Shown: positions 1 to 6,359 of the stretch, piece by piece | How the letters are laid out: each line of letters opens with the position of its first letter | Numbering within the stretch: the first letter of the stretch is position 1 | NCBI GenBank assembly: GCA_022842255.1 | Contig: JALHPW010000167.1 | Location: 1 to 8,954 of the forward strand | Source: Saprospiraceae bacterium | GTDB lineage: Bacteria > Bacteroidota > Bacteroidia > Chitinophagales > Saprospiraceae | Length of the DNA stretch: 8,954 bases | Reading direction: 5' to 3' | The notes under the pieces: generated by a model | Seen by the model: the letters and a program-made list of their open reading frames with translations, nothing else | What the model was told of the DNA's origin: nothing | The model's database searches: none | Made by a program: the position numbers and the translations under genes

Positions 1-130
1 CAGTCAATTTTGACAATTCTGAAATGACAGCTCGAGGAAGGATAATTGACTCAAAAAGGTCGTGCAAAAGATGCAGCCGTCCAATGACGAGCAAGTTGGA
101 AATGGGAGAGGTGTCGCTTACGACCAGCAT
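1..130 (-). CDS. DUF3368 / PIN-like toxin, N-terminal part (runs off left edge)
   Basis: Reading leftward from an ATG at 130-128, 43 codons are open to the window edge. The product begins MLVVSDTSPISNLL and continues through LFESIILPRAVISELSKLT. This is the start of the DUF3368 family, PIN-like proteins presumed to be ribonuclease toxins. D6 (in VVSDTSP) and E38 (in VISEL) match the first two acidic positions of a PIN active site. The family is typically about 150-160 residues, so most of it lies outside the window. The start codon shares one base with the stop of the UPF0175 gene upstream (TGATG), so the two are probably translationally coupled. UPF0175 followed by DUF3368 is a recurrent putative antitoxin/toxin pair. 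Activity is inferred from family and context; whether the gene is intact cannot be seen. Confidence 0.85.
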   Translation of the reverse strand, partial: MLVVSDTSPISNLLVIGRLHLLHDLFESIILPRAVISELSKLT

Positions 131-366
131 CAGGCAACTTTGAGGTGTTGAAGGTCTTGTCGAAGCTCTTCCACGTCATAATGCACCGCAATTTTCCGCT
201 TTGCCAATTCTTGTTGGAAAATCAGTTGCGGCAATTCGGCCAGCAAGGCTGCTTGGCCCAAGGTGAAAATCTCCTCTTTGAACAATGCTATGGCAATGTG
301 CAATTTGACTGCTTGTGCCGTGGTGTGGCTTTTTGCCAGGATCGCATCGGGAAGTTCTATTGTCAT
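130..366 (-). CDS. UPF0175 family protein, putative antitoxin
   Basis: A 78-residue protein starting MTIELPDAIL. It has the UPF0175 pattern: an N-terminal strand, a helix (AVKLHIAIALFKEE), a helix-turn-helix-like stretch around FTLGQAALLAELPQLIFQQEL, then the family's KRKIAVHYDVEELRQDL ending. Such small proteins are presumed DNA-binding antitoxins for PIN-like DUF3368 toxins, and that gene follows directly with a one-base stop/start overlap. I chose the ATG at 366-364 because MTIELPD is the usual family start. The frame stays open 5' to a TTG at 387, and beyond that to the TAA that ends the vapC stump, so a seven-residue longer form is possible. There is no obvious Shine-Dalgarno and no separate promoter in the 33 bp to the stump upstream, so it is probably co-transcribed with the genes on its 5' side. 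Full family length; appears intact. Confidence 0.87.
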   Translation of the reverse strand: MTIELPDAILAKSHTTAQAVKLHIAIALFKEEIFTLGQAALLAELPQLIFQQELAKRKIAVHYDVEELRQDLQHLKVA

Positions 367-399
367 AACCCAAAGATTTTGCCCCAAAAATAGGCGATT

Positions 400-483
400 T
401 TATTCGATCTTGTCCGCTTTAACCGCATCCGTGCTGATGGCGTAAACCAGCAAGTTGGTATCCACAAAAACCTTATCTTTCAT
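400..483 (-). pseudogene. Truncated vapC-like PIN toxin (27-codon N-terminal stump)
   Basis: An ATG at 483-481 opens 27 codons starting MKDKVFVDTNLLVYAIS and ending KADKIE before a TAA at 402-400. The FVDTNLLVYA block is the first strand and helix of a VapC/PIN ribonuclease, with D8 as the first active-site aspartate. A normal VapC is about 130-140 residues; the other catalytic acids are missing here. No continuation exists in another frame, because the UPF0175 gene begins 33 bp later. The stump overlaps the end of the preceding antitoxin gene by 11 bp, the usual arrangement of an intact vapBC pair, so the start is convincing. Most likely a 3' deletion or replacement removed the rest of the toxin. 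The stump cannot be a working nuclease; whether the peptide is made is unknown. Confidence 0.72.
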
Positions 484-670
484 TGGCTTCGTCGCGATTG
501 AAACGGTAATCAGCAGGAAGATTCACTTTGTATCGCCGGAGTCGCTTCAAAAATGTTTCGGCACCAATTTTTTTGGACGCAACATTTTGAATGACAATTT
601 TCCTTTCGGCAAGCCATTGGCTAATTTCTTCGAGTTCGCTCATGGCTTCTATTTCAAAAATAACGGTCAT
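473..670 (-). CDS. Small putative antitoxin partnered with the truncated PIN toxin
   Basis: A 65-residue protein, MTVIFEIEAMSELEEISQWL at the start and LPADYRFNRDEANER at the end. It begins with a predicted beta strand, then an acidic amphipathic helix, a middle basic patch (KRLRRYK around residues 42-48) and a C-terminal FNRDEANER tail. Short proteins with such a tail commonly precede PIN toxin genes in Bacteroidota, and here the last 11 bp overlap the start of a PIN-toxin stump. I therefore infer an antitoxin. I recognise no named Pfam family with certainty. The ATG at 670-668 lies 15 bp after the stop of the DUF2281 gene, so both are probably in one transcript. If its toxin was lost by deletion, this is an orphan antitoxin. 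Confidence 0.65.
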   Translation of the reverse strand: MTVIFEIEAMSELEEISQWLAERKIVIQNVASKKIGAETFLKRLRRYKVNLPADYRFNRDEANER

Positions 671-685
671 AGTTGAATGATTTAG

Positions 686-901
686 TCACAAAAATAAAGG
701 AGCATCAAAATCAGGAGCAATTTTGATTTTTACCGCGCCGCAGCCAAATGCAGGTTTTGACCCGCCCTCTCCTAATGGTTCAGTACCAGAAAGAGGCTTT
801 TTCCCTTTCTTTTTCAAAAAGTAGAGAAAATCAAGCAATTCCCGTTTTAGATAATCAGGAAGCGATGCCGTTTCGCGGTTGAGGATTTCTTGATACAGCA
901 T
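686..901 (-). CDS. DUF2281-like putative antitoxin (VapB-type)
   Basis: From an ATG at 901-899 the product is 71 residues, starting MLYQEILNRETASLPDYLK. The pattern is that of DUF2281: an N-terminal helix with LP...ELLDFLYFLKKK, a low-complexity linker, then a C-terminal FG....IKIAPDFDAPL motif. Members are usually about 65-85 residues and are encoded beside PIN toxins as presumed antitoxins. Here the protein stops right after DFDAPLFL, a little short of the acidic tail most members have. The linker (GKKPLSGTEPLGEGGSKPA) is longer than usual. No toxin follows; the next gene is another small putative antitoxin 15 bp downstream. The frame extends 5' to a GTG at 955 inside the end of priA, but a -7 promoter element at 923-930 and the family pattern favour the ATG at 901. 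Confidence 0.7.
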   Translation of the reverse strand: MLYQEILNRETASLPDYLKRELLDFLYFLKKKGKKPLSGTEPLGEGGSKPAFGCGAVKIKIAPDFDAPLFL

Positions 902-922
902 GTGATGGAGATGATTTTGATG

Positions 923-930
923 CAAAAATA
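923..930 (-). promoter_or_regulatory. Bacteroidota -7 promoter element for the TA cluster
   Basis: Read on the minus strand, the octamer is TATTTTTG, an exact match to the Bacteroidota -7 consensus TAnnTTTG. It lies 21 bp upstream of the DUF2281 ATG and in the 50-bp gap after priA. No well-spaced -33 TTG is evident. It implies a short leader and an independent transcript for the TA genes rather than read-through from priA. Confidence 0.5.
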
Positions 931-951
931 ATGAAAAACACCCAATCCCCC

Positions 952-3465
952 TCACACCGGGTCCACATCCACCGCCACCTGCACCTGACTCAAACCCGGC
1001 CTACCCAACATGATTTCCGTGGTGTGCCGAATCAAGGCCTTCGCGCCCGACAACACCGGGGCCGATTTTTCCAGTTTCAGCATGATGTTTTGCCCAAAAT
1101 AACTCCGGATGCGGGCAATGTTGGGAATCACCGGGCCCAGCACCCGGTCGCCGAGTTTGGCGCGGAGGGCTTTGGCATAAAACGAAGCCGCTTCGTTCAC
1201 CACCTTGGGTTCTTTGTGCCGGAGTTCCAGGTGGATGAGCCGATGGTAGGGCGGGTATTTGAATTCTACTCGTTCTTTTAACTCGCGCTCGACAAAACCC
1301 AAAAAATCGCCGCGCAACACCTCCTGCACCACCGGATGTTTGGGGTCGAACGCCTGAATGAGCACACTGCCGCGTTTGTTCTTACGGCCCGCGCGTCCCG
1401 CTACTTGGGTCAACAATTGAAAGGCCCGCTCTCCGGCACGGAAGTCCGGGAACTTCGTGAGTGCATCGGCGCCCAGCACACCCACGAGCGCAACATTATC
1501 AAAATCAAGCCCTTTCGTCACCATTTGCGTACCCACCAAGATGTCGAGCCGACGCTCCTCAAAATCATTGAGCAGGGCCGTGAGGTTACTTTTGGTGCCT
1601 GCCGTGTCGAGGTCCATGCGGCCAATTCGGGCGTTGGGCAAGAAGATCTTGAGTTCGTCCTCGATTTTTTCGGTACCAAACCCTTTGAGCCCGATTTTAC
1701 CGGAGCCGCAGGCCGGACAAGTTTTGGCGGGTTCTTGCACGTACCCGCAGTAGTGACAGCGCAGCCGGTCGGTGTGTTTGTGGTAGGTCAGGCTCACGTC
1801 GCAGTAGCGGCACATGGCGTTCCAGCCGCACACCTGACATTCGAGCATGGGCGCGTAACCACGGCGGTTTTGGAACAAGATGGCTTGTTCGCCACGGTCG
1901 AGGGCCAGTTGCAGGTTTTCCAGCAATGGCGTGGAAAAAATGCTCTGCATTTGGCGGTTTTTCAGCTGTTCGCGCAGATCAATCGTCTGAATTTCAGGCA
2001 GTTCCAGCCCGCCAAAACGCTCTGGCATTTCCACCAAACCAAACTTGCCCGTTTGCGCATTGTGCCAGGTTTCGAGCGAAGGGGTAGCGGTGCCGAGCAA
2101 GGTTTTGGCACCGTATATATTGGCTAAAAATATGGCGGTATCGCGGGCATGGTAGCGCGGCGCAGGGTCGTATTGCTTGAACGAAGGGTCATGCTCCTCG
2201 TCCACGATAATCAATTGCAGGTTTTGAAAAGGCAGGAAGAGCCCGCTACGAGCCGCCAGAATGACGGGTTTGCCAGCTACCGCCGATTTCCAGACTTCCA
2301 CCCGCTCCTGGGTATTGATTTTGGAGTGATACACCGCCACCTCGTCGCCAAAAACTTTTTGCAAACGACTGATAATCTGCGTGGTAAGTGCAATTTCAGG
2401 CAAGAGGTACAGCACTTGTCCGCCGTTTTTGATTACCTCACGCATCAGTTCTACGTACACGCGGGTCTTGCCGCTACCCGTCACGCCATAGAGTAGCGCC
2501 ACGTTTGTACCGGCGGCTTTAGCCGCTGAAGCGCCAGATTCGGTTTCCAAGCCAGGGGTTCCAGCGGCTAAAGCCGCCGGTACATGAAATAGCGCTCTTA
2601 TTTCGGCCAAGGCCCTGACCTGTTGTTTGCTCAATTCATCGGCCTCTACCAGTTCGTCTTCATAGCCACTCAACCTACTCACCTCGCGGTCGTATTTTTC
2701 CAGAATTCCTTTTTTTACCAGTGTATTGAGCGAACTTTCCGATACATCGGCTTTCGTTAGTACATCCTGTTTGCGCACAAAGGGTTGGCGTTTTTCCAGG
2801 GCGAGGTAAGCCATCAGGATTTCGAGCTGGCGTTCTTTGCCACCCAATTCAGCAAAAACCTCGCGCAACAGCTCGGATTGGCTGCGAAAAGGCTCGGCAA
2901 GTCGTATGGCACTCACCTTGCGCGGTTTGAATTTTTCCTGCAGATCCTCTCGGAGAAACAACACGCCTTTATTCAACAGCCGCTGCACCACCGGGAACAC
3001 TGTTTTTTTATTCAAGATTTTCCGTGCATCCTCGACCACGATTTCCTGTTGAATCTGCAAAGCCTCGGCAATGAGGTACTCCTCCGAATCCAGTTCGGAA
3101 AAATTATCGCCATAAGCCGGGTTGAACACAATTTTGGTCTCACTGGTCAATTTCAAATGCCCCGGCAAAGCCGCAGACATGACCTCCCCCAGCGTACAGC
3201 AGTAATAATCTGAAATCCAATCCCAAAGCCGGAATTGTTGGGGCGTGACCACCGTTACCTCATCCAGAACGGAAAGAATGGGCTTCACCTCATACCCAGG
3301 CGCTTCGGCGTGAACACGTTCCACAAGGCCGCTGTATCGCTTGCTTCGGCCAAATTGGACCTCTACCCGCACCCCAATTTGCACGAGCTCCGCCACCGAC
3401 TCCGGCACGGAATAGGTGTAGGTTCGTTTGGGCAATGCGAGTGGAAGAATGACGTCGGCAAACAT
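952..3465 (-). CDS. priA: Primosomal protein N' (PriA), replication-restart 3'-5' DNA helicase
   Basis: An 837-residue PriA, close to the length usual in Bacteroidota and longer than the roughly 730-residue E. coli protein. PriA binds abandoned replication forks and branched DNA, unwinds the lagging arm and starts reloading of the replicative helicase. The N-terminal DNA-binding region (MFADVILPLALPKRTYTYSVP) is followed by a winged-helix segment and the SF2 helicase core. Walker A is GVTGSGKT at 327-334, the DEEHD box is at 422-426, and motif VI (QVAGRAGR) is at 687-694. Eight zinc-binding cysteines are present in four pairs: 543/546, 552/555, 570/573 and 583/586. All expected motifs are intact. 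Residues 294-320, just before Walker A, are an Ala/Gly-rich insert encoded by a palindromic element. The start ATG has no clear Shine-Dalgarno; a degenerate -7 element (TACCTTCG) sits 6 bp upstream. Divergent from purA. Confidence 0.98.
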   Translation of the reverse strand: MFADVILPLALPKRTYTYSVPESVAELVQIGVRVEVQFGRSKRYSGLVERVHAEAPGYEVKPILSVLDEVTVVTPQQFRLWDWISDYYCCTLGEVMSAALPGHLKLTSETKIVFNPAYGDNFSELDSEEYLIAEALQIQQEIVVEDARKILNKKTVFPVVQRLLNKGVLFLREDLQEKFKPRKVSAIRLAEPFRSQSELLREVFAELGGKERQLEILMAYLALEKRQPFVRKQDVLTKADVSESSLNTLVKKGILEKYDREVSRLSGYEDELVEADELSKQQVRALAEIRALFHVPAALAAGTPGLETESGASAAKAAGTNVALLYGVTGSGKTRVYVELMREVIKNGGQVLYLLPEIALTTQIISRLQKVFGDEVAVYHSKINTQERVEVWKSAVAGKPVILAARSGLFLPFQNLQLIIVDEEHDPSFKQYDPAPRYHARDTAIFLANIYGAKTLLGTATPSLETWHNAQTGKFGLVEMPERFGGLELPEIQTIDLREQLKNRQMQSIFSTPLLENLQLALDRGEQAILFQNRRGYAPMLECQVCGWNAMCRYCDVSLTYHKHTDRLRCHYCGYVQEPAKTCPACGSGKIGLKGFGTEKIEDELKIFLPNARIGRMDLDTAGTKSNLTALLNDFEERRLDILVGTQMVTKGLDFDNVALVGVLGADALTKFPDFRAGERAFQLLTQVAGRAGRKNKRGSVLIQAFDPKHPVVQEVLRGDFLGFVERELKERVEFKYPPYHRLIHLELRHKEPKVVNEAASFYAKALRAKLGDRVLGPVIPNIARIRSYFGQNIMLKLEKSAPVLSGAKALIRHTTEIMLGRPGLSQVQVAVDVDPV
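2506..2584. repeat. 79-bp palindromic element with perfect 23-bp arms inside priA
   Basis: The left arm is 2506-2528 and the right arm 2562-2584. They are exact reverse complements over 23 bp (core CGGCGGCTTTAGCCGCTG), separated by 33 bp. On the priA strand it reads as VPAALAAGTP, a short acidic linker, then ASAAKAAGTN, and places about 26 extra residues between the winged-helix part and Walker A. Each arm carries a stop (TAG in one arm, TAA in the other) in one of its three frames, and priA uses a frame free of both. The structure resembles a REP/MITE-like mobile palindrome captured as coding sequence. Copies elsewhere in the genome cannot be checked from this window. Confidence 0.85.
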
Positions 3466-3471
3466 GAAGTG

Positions 3472-3479
3472 CGAAGGTA
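3472..3479 (-). promoter_or_regulatory. Possible degenerate -7 element for priA
   Basis: On the minus strand the octamer is TACCTTCG, one mismatch from TAnnTTTG, 6 bp before the priA start codon. A TTTG lies 14 bp further upstream, closer than the usual 17-23 bp. If used, the priA transcript would be leaderless or nearly so. Weak evidence. Confidence 0.25.
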
Positions 3480-3548
3480 GGGCATGCAGAACACAAAAAA
3501 ATCCGGCAGGTTCTGTGCAAACCTCCCTAACCCTCCCAGACCTTTTCC

Positions 3549-3556
3549 TACTTTTG
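3549..3556 (+). promoter_or_regulatory. Bacteroidota -7 promoter element for purA
   Basis: TACTTTTG is an exact TAnnTTTG match, 16 bp upstream of the purA ATG in the 107-bp divergent priA-purA gap. No clear -33 TTG is present at 17-23 bp spacing. The same octamer precedes asnS at 7984. Confidence 0.5.
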
Positions 3557-3572
3557 CAGCGAACCTGATTTT

Positions 3573-4844
3573 ATGCATAAAATAGACGTTATCCTGGGCC
3601 TCCAATGGGGCGACGAAGGCAAAGGCAAAATCGTGGATTATCTTGCCACAGACTACGACATGGTGGCCCGCTTCCAAGGCGGCCCGAATGCCGGCCACAC
3701 CCTCAAATTCGGCGGCAACAAATACGTGCTGCACACGGTGCCCTCCGGCATTTTTCGTGAAAACCTGCACAATCTCATCGGCAACGGTGTGGTGCTAGAC
3801 CCTGTCACTTTCCAACGCGAATTGCGGAACCTGGAACAAAGCGGCGTCGATTTCAGTCGGCGGCTTTTTGTGTCGCGCAAGGCGCACCTCATCCTGCCCA
3901 CTCACCGTTGGCTCGACGCAGCCAGCGAGGCCCACAAAGGGAAAGCCAAAATTGGCTCCACGCTCAAAGGCATTGGTCCGACCTATATGGACAAGACCGG
4001 GCGCAATGGCCTCCGCATCGGTGACATCGAATCGCCCAATTTCCGAGAACAGTATGAAACCCTGAAAACCAAGCACTTAGAGTTGCTTCAGATTTATGCG
4101 CCGATTGATTTCGATCTCGAAACTGCAGAGCGGGATTGGTTTGAAAGCCTGGCTACCTTGCGCAAATTACCGCTCGTGGATAGCGAGTATTTTGTGAACA
4201 ACGCACTTGCCGAAGGCAAAAAAATCCTTGCGGAAGGCGCCCAAGGGAGCATGCTGGATATTGATTTTGGTACCTATCCTTTTGTCACGTCGAGCAATAC
4301 CGTCACCGCCGGGGTTTGCACCGGCTTGGGGGTAGCACCGCAGAAAATTGGACGGGTCATTGGCATCACAAAAGCATATTGTACCCGAGTGGGCAGCGGT
4401 CCATTCCCAACCGAGGAAGACAATGAAACTGGCGAATTGCTGCGCAAGGAAGGCATGGAATTTGGGGCCACCACCGGTCGGCCACGCCGCTGCGGCTGGA
4501 TCGATTTGCCGCAATTAAAGTACACCATGCTCATCAATGGCGTAACTGAGATCTGCATGACGAAGATTGATGTGCTGAATATATTTGAAGAGATTGCTGC
4601 CGCCACCCACTACCAGTACGACGGCAAAATGACCGAACAGCTGCCCTTCGATCTGTGCCAAACCGAGGTGTCGCCGCTGCTCAAAAAATACAAAGGCTGG
4701 AATTGCTCGCTCGATGATATGCGCACGTTCGAAAGTCTGCCCATCGAAGCCCAAGCTTATCTCAACGAACTGGAGCAGATACTTGGAGTGCCTATCAAAA
4801 TGATTTCTACGGGGCCTGAGCGGGAGAAATTGATTGTTCGGTAA
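3573..4844 (+). CDS. purA: Adenylosuccinate synthetase
   Basis: A 423-residue PurA, normal length. It condenses IMP with aspartate using GTP to form adenylosuccinate, the first committed step from IMP to AMP, in the cytoplasm. The N-terminal P-loop signature GLQWGDEGKGK covers residues 9-19, with the catalytic base D14; GGPNAGHT at 36-43 carries the catalytic H42. The IMP/GTP-site block GSTLKGIGPTY ends at residue 138, the loop TRVGSGPFPTE spans 271-281, and GRPRRCGW and TKIDVL follow in the C-terminal half. All key positions are present. The ATG at 3573 gives the standard short N-terminus (MHKIDVILG) and lies 16 bp after a -7 element. It is monocistronic or loosely followed by dadA, from which it is separated by a 95-bp gap with a strong hairpin. 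Confidence 0.98.
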   Translation: MHKIDVILGLQWGDEGKGKIVDYLATDYDMVARFQGGPNAGHTLKFGGNKYVLHTVPSGIFRENLHNLIGNGVVLDPVTFQRELRNLEQSGVDFSRRLFVSRKAHLILPTHRWLDAASEAHKGKAKIGSTLKGIGPTYMDKTGRNGLRIGDIESPNFREQYETLKTKHLELLQIYAPIDFDLETAERDWFESLATLRKLPLVDSEYFVNNALAEGKKILAEGAQGSMLDIDFGTYPFVTSSNTVTAGVCTGLGVAPQKIGRVIGITKAYCTRVGSGPFPTEEDNETGELLRKEGMEFGATTGRPRRCGWIDLPQLKYTMLINGVTEICMTKIDVLNIFEEIAAATHYQYDGKMTEQLPFDLCQTEVSPLLKKYKGWNCSLDDMRTFESLPIEAQAYLNELEQILGVPIKMISTGPEREKLIVR

Positions 4845-4860
4845 TTGGGGAATTGGTTAT

Positions 4861-4918
4861 TTGTGGATTTGGTTATTCGAGTGCCAAAGCTTGACCACTC
4901 GAATAACCAAATCCACAA
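4861..4918. repeat. Perfect 23-bp inverted repeat between purA and dadA
   Basis: Arms 4861-4883 and 4896-4918 are exact reverse complements (core GGATTTGGTTATTCGAG) around a 12-nt loop, 16 bp after the purA stop. The stem is AT-rich and is not followed by a T-run, so a classical intrinsic terminator is unlikely, though it could stall transcription or protect a 3' end. Just upstream, 4845-4862 holds a partial echo of the arm (aattggttatttg). It fills most of the 95-bp gap. Confidence 0.85.
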
Positions 4919-4939
4919 CTCCTCGCATAAACAATTTTA

Positions 4940-6247
4940 ATGAACGCAATCATCATCGGCGGCGGCATCATCGGCCTCAGTACTGCCTATTACCTTCAGG
5001 AGGCTGGCTGGGACGTAACCGTACTCGAGCGCGGCGACGGCTCGGACGGTTGTTCGTTTGGCAATATGGGCTACCTCAGCCCCTCGCATTTTGCCCCCTT
5101 GGCACAGCCTGGCATCATCAGTCAGGGCATTTTGTGGATGTTCAAGCAAAAAAGTCCGTTTTACGTGCGTCCGGCACTTCGTTGGGATTTAATGGATTGG
5201 GGCATGAAATTCGTCCGCGCTTGCAACGCTGGCCATGTGGAACGCAGCGCAAAGCCCATGGCCGAGTTGCTGTTGCTTTCGCGCGACCTCACCGCTGCGT
5301 GGGAACATGGGGGCGAAATGGCGTTTGAATACAGCCAAAAGGGTTGCATCAACTATTTCCAAACCGCCAAATACGAAAAAGGCGAGCTCGACAATGTGCG
5401 TATGGGGCACGAACTCGGCCTCCAAATAGAGATGCTCGACCGCGATCAGTGCCAAGCCCTTGAGCCCGAACTCCCGCCCGATGTGCGCGGCGGTGCCTGG
5501 TATAAGGACGACGCCATGTTGTACCCCAACGAGCTCATGCGCCAACTTGCAGCGCTACTTGAAAAGCGCGGCGCTAAAATTATCTACAACGCAGAAGTCG
5601 TTGATATTCAAAAGGATAAAGGGGAAATAACAACGGTTCGGTATCACAAACTTAGTGAGGGCGTGACTTCAAGTCATACCCTCACTACGCCAGATATGGT
5701 CGTCCTTGCCGCTGGCTCCTGGTCGCAACCCATCGCCAAAATGGCCGGTGAATACCTGCCCATGATGCCTGGAAAAGGGTATTCCATGACCGTAGATTCG
5801 CCCCATCAGCCCCTGCGCCATGCCTGCATATTGCTCGAAGCCAAAGTAGCCATCACGCCCTGGGCCAAACGGCTGCGCATCGGAAGCACCATGGAAATTG
5901 GGGCCATGAACGACCGGATTTTATTTCCACGGGTACAAGGGATTTTGGAGGCCGTACCAAAATTTTTCCCAGGGTACACCGACGACCCGGCCTTCCGCGA
6001 ACTTGCTGATTTGGAGCAATTGAAACAAAAAATACAGGAAAAAGTCTGGTTCGGCTACCGCCCGCTTTCTGCCGACGGACTACCCTACATCGGTTTTGCC
6101 AAAAACACGAAAAACCTCATGATGGCTACCGGTCATGCAATGCTTGGCCTGAGTATGGCCGCAGCCACGGGGAAATTGGTTGCCGAAATGGCAGAGGGGA
6201 AACCTACAAGTATTGCCTGCGAAGCGTTTGACCCAAAACGCTATTGA
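4940..6247 (+). CDS. dadA: DadA-like FAD-dependent D-amino-acid dehydrogenase
   Basis: A 435-residue flavoprotein of the DAO family, close to DadA of E. coli (432). DadA-type enzymes oxidatively deaminate D-amino acids to 2-oxo acids and pass electrons to the respiratory chain, usually at the inner face of the membrane. The FAD-binding motif IIGGGIIGLSTAYYL begins near residue 5, with LERG ending the second strand. The residues after it (GSDGCSFGNMGYLSP) resemble the DadA substrate/flavin region. The C-terminal FAD-contact block (GYRPLSADGLPYIG, then TGHAMLGLSMAAATGKL with G398-H399) is typical. A related specificity such as D-hydroxyproline or another amine cannot be excluded. The ATG at 4940 gives a Rossmann start at residue 3; no Shine-Dalgarno is visible, only AT-rich sequence. 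Residues 238-250 are encoded by a palindrome and may be a late insertion. Convergent with panD. Confidence 0.88.
   Translation: MNAIIIGGGIIGLSTAYYLQEAGWDVTVLERGDGSDGCSFGNMGYLSPSHFAPLAQPGIISQGILWMFKQKSPFYVRPALRWDLMDWGMKFVRACNAGHVERSAKPMAELLLLSRDLTAAWEHGGEMAFEYSQKGCINYFQTAKYEKGELDNVRMGHELGLQIEMLDRDQCQALEPELPPDVRGGAWYKDDAMLYPNELMRQLAALLEKRGAKIIYNAEVVDIQKDKGEITTVRYHKLSEGVTSSHTLTTPDMVVLAAGSWSQPIAKMAGEYLPMMPGKGYSMTVDSPHQPLRHACILLEAKVAITPWAKRLRIGSTMEIGAMNDRILFPRVQGILEAVPKFFPGYTDDPAFRELADLEQLKQKIQEKVWFGYRPLSADGLPYIGFAKNTKNLMMATGHAMLGLSMAAATGKLVAEMAEGKPTSIACEAFDPKRY
5653..5687. repeat. 35-bp near-perfect palindrome inside dadA
   Basis: Centred on C5670, the two 17-bp halves (TAGTGAGGG..TGACTT and its complement) pair at 15 of 17 positions; the mismatches are adjacent and one is a possible G:T wobble. 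It encodes residues 238-250 (LSEGVTSSHTLTT), in the loop before the conserved VVLAAGSW strand, where related enzymes usually have a short turn. Such a palindrome is very unlikely by chance in a coding region of this size. Confidence 0.75.
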
Positions 6248-6347
6248 ATTTCGAATTTCGAAGTGCGAAATACGATTGGTAAAAGCCTGGTATTTACAGC
6301 CAGCACGGGTCAAGTATTCGTACTTCGCACCTCGTAATTCGTAATTC
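6246..6347. repeat. Imperfect 30-bp inverted repeat in the convergent dadA-panD gap
   Basis: Arms 6246-6275 and 6318-6347 match as reverse complements at 26 of 30 positions, around a 42-nt loop. Both arms are built from short near-repeats of the type CGAATT(T/A) and GTGCGAA. The left arm overlaps the dadA stop codon and the right arm ends 12 bp before the panD stop. It could act as a bidirectional transcription barrier, but there is no T-run on either side. Confidence 0.75.
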
Positions 6348-6359
6348 GCACCTCGTACA

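Noticed and set aside
367..402. Stop-codon read-through fusing the vapC stump to UPF0175
   Set aside because: The two are in the same frame across one TAA, but nothing in the sequence suggests programmed read-through, and UPF0175 has its own good ATG.
902..955. GTG at 955 as an upstream start for the DUF2281 gene
   Set aside because: It would overlap the priA stop and include the -7 element at 923-930 in the coding sequence; the ATG at 901 fits the family better.
1336..2127. 263-codon open frame on the plus strand opposite priA
   Set aside because: It is wholly antisense to the zinc and helicase regions of an unmistakable PriA, and its translation shows no recognisable domain; it is a frame shadow.
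2494..2595. TAGCGC at 2494-2499 and 2590-2595 as a target-site duplication around the priA palindrome
   Set aside because: The hexamers lie 6 bp or more from the arms on both sides and encode ordinary residues (ALL, RAL); six bases can match by chance.
4861..4918. Intrinsic terminator for purA
   Set aside because: The hairpin is strong but AT-rich, and no T-run follows the right arm; I list it as a repeat instead.
4834..5328. 164-codon open frame spanning the purA end, the hairpin and the dadA start
   Set aside because: It is out of frame with two clear genes, crosses the inverted repeat and has low-complexity Arg/His-rich sequence; not a gene.
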